In this document: piece after piece, positions 6,224-9,277 of the stretch
Position numbering within the stretch: the first letter of the stretch is position 1
Layout: the number at the start of each line of letters is the position of its first letter
NCBI GenBank assembly: GCA_003500165.1
Contig: DNSZ01000043.1
Location: forward strand, 1 to 9,277
Direction: 5' to 3'
Length of the DNA stretch: 9,277 nt
Source: Paracoccaceae bacterium
Lineage (GTDB): Bacteria; Pseudomonadota; Alphaproteobacteria; Rhodobacterales; Rhodobacteraceae
The notes under the pieces: generated by a model
The model's database searches: none
What the model saw: only the letters and a program-made list of their open reading frames with translations
Told to the model about the DNA's origin: nothing
Position numbers and translations under genes: made by a program

Positions 6224-6271
6224 ATGCTCGCAACCCTCGTAATGGTGGATCGACGCGCGACGCGGGGCTGA
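6224..6271 (+). CDS. Branched-chain amino-acid leader peptide of the ilvB attenuator
   Basis: A 15-codon open frame, MLATLVMVDRRATRG, ends in TGA at 6269-6271. AGAGG (6214-6218) stands 5 bases before its ATG; an in-frame ATG at 6209 would give 20 residues but lacks as good a site. Leu codons at positions 2 and 5 and Val codons at 6 and 8 make four of the first eight residues branched-chain, as expected for a peptide whose translation senses charged tRNA-Leu and tRNA-Val. It lies between a promoter and an intrinsic terminator that precedes ilvB. The peptide probably has no function beyond ribosome positioning. The codon run is shorter than in the E. coli ilvB leader, so sensing may be milder. 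Confidence 0.68.
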   Translation: MLATLVMVDRRATRG

Positions 6272-6284
6272 ACGCAAGGCAGCC
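6266..6284 (+). promoter_or_regulatory. Short hairpin at the leader peptide stop
   Basis: GGCTG (6266-6270) pairs with CAGCC (6280-6284) across the leader's stop codon. It could be a pause or protector hairpin. GGGGC (6264-6268) can instead pair with GCCCC (6297-6301) of the terminator, an alternative antiterminator-type fold. Confidence 0.35.
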
Positions 6285-6296
6285 GAACCGTGACGC

Positions 6297-6324
6297 GCCC
6301 CCGACCGCCATCGGGGGCTTTTTT
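6297..6324 (+). terminator. Intrinsic terminator in the ilvB leader (attenuator)
   Basis: GCCCCCGA (6297-6304), a six-base loop, TCGGGGGC (6311-6318), then six T (6319-6324). It is the only classic Rho-independent terminator in the window. It reads on the plus strand, yet the gene to its left is divergent, so there is nothing for it to terminate except the ilvB leader transcript. It starts 25 bases after the leader peptide stop and ends 27 bases before the ilvB ATG. Confidence 0.88.
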
Positions 6325-6351
6325 GTGGGCGGAGGACAAGGATCAGGACCG

Positions 6352-8106
6352 ATGGACGAGATCATGACCGGGGCCGAGATGGTCGTTCAGGCGCTGAAGG
6401 ACCAGGGCGTCGAGGTGGTGTTCGGCTATCCCGGCGGCGCGGTGCTGCCGATCTATGACGAGATCTTCAAGCAGAACGCGATCCGCCACATCCTGGTGCG
6501 CCACGAACAGGGCGCGGTGCACGCCGCCGAGGGCTATGCCCGCTCCACCGGCAAGCCGGGCGTCGTCCTGGTCACCTCGGGGCCCGGCGCGACCAATGCG
6601 GTCACCGGGATCACCGACGCGCTGATGGATTCGATCCCGCTGGTCGTCCTGACCGGGCAGGTGCCGACCTTCATGATCGGCAACGACGCCTTTCAGGAGG
6701 CCGATACCGTCGGCATCACCCGGCCCTGCACCAAGCACAACTGGCTGGTCAAGGACACCGACCGGGTTGCCGAAACCATCCACGAGGCGTTCCACGTCGC
6801 CACCACCGGGCGTCCCGGCCCGGTCGTCGTCGATCTGCCGAAGGATGTGCAGTTCGCCTCGGGCAGCTATGTCCCGCCGTCCCGCGCCCGCACCGGCCAT
6901 TACGCGCCCCGGGTCAAGGGCGATCCCGAGGCCATCGCGCGCCTTGCCGAGATGATGGAAACGGCCGAACGCCCGATCCTTTATACCGGCGGCGGGGTGA
7001 TCAATTCGGGCCCCGAGGCGACGCGCCTGTTGCGCGAACTGGCCGCTGCCACCGGTTTCCCGGTGACCTCGACCCTGATGGGGCTGGGCGCCTATCCCGC
7101 CTCGGGCGACAGCTGGCTGGGCATGCTGGGGATGCACGGCACCTATGAGGCGAATCTGGCCATGCATGGCTGCGATCTGATGATCAATATCGGCGCCCGG
7201 TTCGACGACCGGATCACCGGCCGGATCGCCGATTTCTCGCCGCATTCGCAGAAGGCCCATATCGACATCGATCCGTCCTCGATCAACAAGTCGATCCGTG
7301 TCGACGTGCCGATCGTCGGCGATGTCGCCAATGTGCTGGGCGATCTGCTGCGGGTCTGGAAGGAGCGCGGCGGCCGCGTGAACCATGAGGCGCTGACCAG
7401 ATGGTGGGCCCAGATCGCCGCCTGGAAGGCGGTCGATTGCCTGGCCTACCGACAGTCCGAACGCACGATCAAGCCGCAATATGCGCTGCAGCGGCTGGAG
7501 GCGCTGACCAGGGGGCATGACCGCTATGTCTGCACCGAGGTCGGCCAGCACCAGATGTGGGCGGCGCAGTTCATGGGCTTCGAGGAACCGAACCGCTGGA
7601 TGACGAGCGGAGGGCTTGGCACCATGGGCTATGGGCTGCCGGCCTCGATCGGGGTGCAGATCGCGCATCCCGACGCGCTTGTGATCAATGTCGCGGGCGA
7701 AGCCTCCTGGCTGATGAACATGCAGGAAATGGGCACGGCGGTGCAGTTCCGCGCGCCGGTCAAGCAGTTCATCCTGAACAACGAAAGGCTGGGGATGGTG
7801 CGTCAGTGGCAGGAATTGCTGCATGGGGAGCGGTATTCGCATAGCTGGTCCGAGGCGCTGCCCGATTTCGTCAAGCTGGCCGAGGCGTTCGGCTGCAAGG
7901 GGATCCTCTGTTCCGACCCGGCCGATCTGGATGACGCGATCGCCGAGATGCTGGCCTATGACGGGCCGGTGGTGTTCGACTGCGTGGTCGAGAAGCACGA
8001 GAACTGCTTTCCGATGATCCCGTCGGGCGAGCCGCACAACAAGATGCTGCTGGGCGACGACAAGACGCGCGATGCGATCCAGAAAGGCGGCGCGGTGCTG
8101 GTATAG
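6352..8106 (+). CDS. ilvB: Acetohydroxyacid (acetolactate) synthase, catalytic subunit
   Basis: Catalytic subunit of the first common step of branched-chain amino-acid synthesis: it joins two pyruvates to 2-acetolactate, or pyruvate with 2-oxobutyrate to 2-aceto-2-hydroxybutyrate, using thiamine diphosphate, Mg2+ and FAD. The 584 residues show the full domain order: PYR domain with FGYPGGAVLPIYDE (24-37) and catalytic E52 in RHEQG; the FQEAD...TKHNWLV loop; a middle FAD-binding domain with GARFDDRITGRI; and a PP domain with N476-N477 and the GMVRQWQ stretch (W486, the herbicide-site tryptophan). The metal-binding GDG motif reads G449-E450-A451, still 24 residues before NN, so a Glu replaces the usual Asp; I believe this is normal for Rhodobacterales. 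ATG 6352 is preferred, with AGGA (6339-6342) upstream; ATG 6364 is possible and GTG 6325 overlaps the terminator tail. Expression is probably controlled by leader attenuation. No small-subunit gene follows. Confidence 0.96.
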   Translation: MDEIMTGAEMVVQALKDQGVEVVFGYPGGAVLPIYDEIFKQNAIRHILVRHEQGAVHAAEGYARSTGKPGVVLVTSGPGATNAVTGITDALMDSIPLVVLTGQVPTFMIGNDAFQEADTVGITRPCTKHNWLVKDTDRVAETIHEAFHVATTGRPGPVVVDLPKDVQFASGSYVPPSRARTGHYAPRVKGDPEAIARLAEMMETAERPILYTGGGVINSGPEATRLLRELAAATGFPVTSTLMGLGAYPASGDSWLGMLGMHGTYEANLAMHGCDLMINIGARFDDRITGRIADFSPHSQKAHIDIDPSSINKSIRVDVPIVGDVANVLGDLLRVWKERGGRVNHEALTRWWAQIAAWKAVDCLAYRQSERTIKPQYALQRLEALTRGHDRYVCTEVGQHQMWAAQFMGFEEPNRWMTSGGLGTMGYGLPASIGVQIAHPDALVINVAGEASWLMNMQEMGTAVQFRAPVKQFILNNERLGMVRQWQELLHGERYSHSWSEALPDFVKLAEAFGCKGILCSDPADLDDAIAEMLAYDGPVVFDCVVEKHENCFPMIPSGEPHNKMLLGDDKTRDAIQKGGAVLV

Positions 8107-8116
8107 GGCGGGGCGT

Positions 8117-8674
8117 ATGCGATCAATTCTCATCGGTCTGGTTTTTCTTTGCACAGGACTGCTTGCGTCCTGTGGCGGCAGCGGTTCGGGCTACGGTCCG
8201 GAAGAACGCGCAGCCTATGCGCCGATCATCGAATCTCCCGAAAGCATGGCCGCGTTCTACGGCGGTGCGACCTACAAATCCTACAGCCGCGCCCATGGAA
8301 CGCAGATCGAATACCTGGCATCGAATGGGCGGGCCTATCTTTGGTATCCCGGCAACACGCGGGTCGTCCCCGGGCGCTGGAAGACCGACCAGGACCCGGC
8401 AGGCAACGTGCTGATGTGCTTTCGGTATGGCGCAAACACATACAATCCGGTCACGCGCAGGGGCGGCGGCGACTGGGAGTGCCAATCGGGGATCGCCCAC
8501 ACACTCATGGCGGGCGAGGTGCGGGACGGCGATCCGCTCGGTCTGGCATCGGGCCAAATCCCGTTCGTGTTGCCCCGCGGTGACGACATCGGCATTGAGG
8601 CGGCAATGGCGCGCGCCGGAAAATCGCAGGCCATTAATCCCGACAAGGCAACCTGGCGTCCGTTTCCGATCTGA
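8117..8674 (+). CDS. Small lipoprotein of unknown function, co-transcribed with ilvB
   Basis: The 185-residue protein starts with a lipoprotein signal: MRSILIGLVFLCTGLLASC, lipobox LASC with the lipidated Cys at 19, followed by Gly, so it should go to the outer membrane and not be retained in the inner one. The ATG at 8117 has a GGCGGGG just upstream and makes the signal begin correctly; the open frame runs back to 8072 inside ilvB without support. The mature part has a Gly/Ser linker, then a compact Tyr/Trp-rich segment: QIEYLASNGRAYLWYPGN (63-80), GRWK (86-89), C101 and C122 that may form a disulfide, and a Pro-rich end. I recognise the style as a conserved hypothetical of Rhodobacteraceae but know no function. 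It begins 10 bases after ilvB, so it shares the transcript, although a link to amino-acid synthesis is not obvious. Confidence 0.85.
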   Translation: MRSILIGLVFLCTGLLASCGGSGSGYGPEERAAYAPIIESPESMAAFYGGATYKSYSRAHGTQIEYLASNGRAYLWYPGNTRVVPGRWKTDQDPAGNVLMCFRYGANTYNPVTRRGGGDWECQSGIAHTLMAGEVRDGDPLGLASGQIPFVLPRGDDIGIEAAMARAGKSQAINPDKATWRPFPI

Positions 8675-8882
8675 CCCAAATCGCCGCGCAAGCCGCGAAG
8701 GGGGTGCGGGTATGATTGCCGACAGCCCTGCCGTGCCGTGGAATATCCCAACGGTCATTGGCCTTGGCTGTTATCCGCCTCCCCGCCCCACCACCACCTT
8801 TATCCTATCCCATTGGTAAGATTGGTGGCCCAGGCCGGGCGGCGGACCTGGCGCGATGAGTCACGTTCATTGCAGTTTGGTA
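8675..8882. other. Convergent gap without a clear signal
   Basis: The 208 bases between the lipoprotein gene and the convergent oxidoreductase gene are G+C-rich at both ends with a more A+T-rich centre. There are only short repeats: ATTGGT twice near 8809-8826, and CCAGG/CCTGG arms at 8830-8834 and 8847-8851. No stem followed by a T-run and no convincing small gene was found. Confidence 0.5.
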
Positions 8883-9277
8883 TCAGCGATCGGGACCGAT
8901 CTGCACCACCACCTTGCCGCGCGCCTTGCGATCGCGCAGCAGCGCCAGCGCCTCGGCCGTCCGTTCAAGCGGCAGCACATCGCCGACCGGCGGATGCAGC
9001 CGCCCTGCCGCGTACCAGTCGAGCAGGGTTCGCAACGACCCGGTCAGCACGTCGGGGCGAAACCGCAGATAACCGCCCCAGTAAAGGCCGATCACGGTCA
9101 GGTTCTTGACCAGCAGCAGGTTGGCCGGGATTTGCGGCACCTGGCCGCTGGCAAAGCCGATCGGGATCAGCCGTGCCTCGGGATTGGCCGCACGCAGCGC
9201 GGCATCGAACAGCGCGCCGCCGACGGCATCATAGACCACATCGGCGCCGCCCGCTGCCTTGACGGCCTCGCGCAAAT
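8883..9277 (-). CDS. NADPH:quinone oxidoreductase-like MDR family protein, C-terminal part
   Basis: C-terminal 131 residues of a medium-chain dehydrogenase/reductase of the zinc-free quinone oxidoreductase type, which reduces quinones or activated alkenes with NADPH. The start lies beyond the right edge; the first codon that could be called a start (TTG near 9275) is internal. Visible family landmarks are GGADVVYDAVGG (the strand and turn late in the Rossmann fold), ARLIPIGFASGQVPQIPAN, LLVKNLTVIGLYWGGY, and the closing ALALLRDRKARGKVVVQI before TGA. The catalytic domain and the nucleotide-binding glycine motif are outside the window, so specificity cannot be judged. It points towards the ilvB operon and has no evident functional tie to it. 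Confidence 0.9.
   Translation of the reverse strand, partial: LREAVKAAGGADVVYDAVGGALFDAALRAANPEARLIPIGFASGQVPQIPANLLLVKNLTVIGLYWGGYLRFRPDVLTGSLRTLLDWYAAGRLHPPVGDVLPLERTAEALALLRDRKARGKVVVQIGPDR

Noticed and set aside
6325..6351. GTG at 6325 as ilvB start
   Set aside because: It directly follows the terminator's T-run, has no ribosome site and adds a Gly-rich, non-conserved tail.
6343..8154. Minus-strand open frame of 603 codons opposite ilvB
   Set aside because: It is the complementary shadow of ilvB, with low-complexity Arg/Gly/His/Asp composition and no start signal.
8123..8758. Minus-strand open frame opposite the lipoprotein gene
   Set aside because: The plus-strand frame has a clean lipoprotein signal and is coupled to ilvB; the opposite frame shows no family features.
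8888..8901. GATCGG-GA-CCGATC inverted repeat as a terminator
   Set aside because: It lies within the last codons of the oxidoreductase gene, is only six pairs and has no T-run after it on either strand.
1..9277. CRISPR array, insertion sequence, tRNA or phage genes
   Set aside because: No regularly spaced repeats, transposase-like or integrase-like proteins, cloverleaf sequences or terminal repeats were found on either strand.

Overview
The window looks like chromosomal DNA of a GC-rich alphaproteobacterium, most likely a member of the Rhodobacteraceae. The evidence is the IlvB sequence style (including a GEA-type thiamine-diphosphate motif), a Tat-exported TRAP binding protein, a LuxR/LuxI quorum-sensing pair and strong G/C bias at third codon positions. 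No mobile element, CRISPR array, tRNA or rRNA is visible.

Layout. (1) 1-1336, plus strand: the C-terminal part of a LuxR-type regulator, a 140-bp gap with repeats and a candidate lux-box-like dyad, then an acyl-homoserine-lactone synthase gene. The synthase has a C-terminal extension and is visibly more A+T-rich than the metabolic genes. (2) 1337-1447: a convergent gap with a perfect 12-bp stem-loop. (3) 1448-5921, minus strand: a complete tripartite TRAP transporter operon in the order dctP (binding protein), dctQ (small permease), dctM (large permease). It belongs to the mannitol/chloroaromatic/2-oxo-acid branch. A very strong GC hairpin lies between dctP and dctQ. (4) 5922-6351: a 430-bp divergent control region. 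It holds two adjacent dyads, a 10-bp direct repeat, and on the plus strand a promoter, a 15-codon leader peptide and an intrinsic terminator just before ilvB. That order is an amino-acid attenuator. (5) 6352-8674, plus strand: ilvB (acetohydroxyacid synthase catalytic subunit) followed after 10 bp by a small lipoprotein gene of unknown function; no regulatory-subunit gene (ilvN/ilvH) is in the window. (6) 8675-8882: a gap with no convincing signal. (7) 8883-9277, minus strand: the C-terminal part of an MDR-family quinone oxidoreductase.

How the parts fit: the TRAP system has the residue pattern of 2-oxo-acid/hydroxy-acid carriers. It is divergently paired with the enzyme that uses pyruvate and 2-oxobutyrate for branched-chain amino-acid synthesis, so shared control through the 5922-6208 region is plausible but unproven. 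The quorum-sensing pair is a separate unit. I see no clearly undescribed multi-gene system. The most interesting material is regulatory: the ilvB attenuator, the stacked dyads, the dctP-dctQ hairpin and the repeats ahead of luxI.
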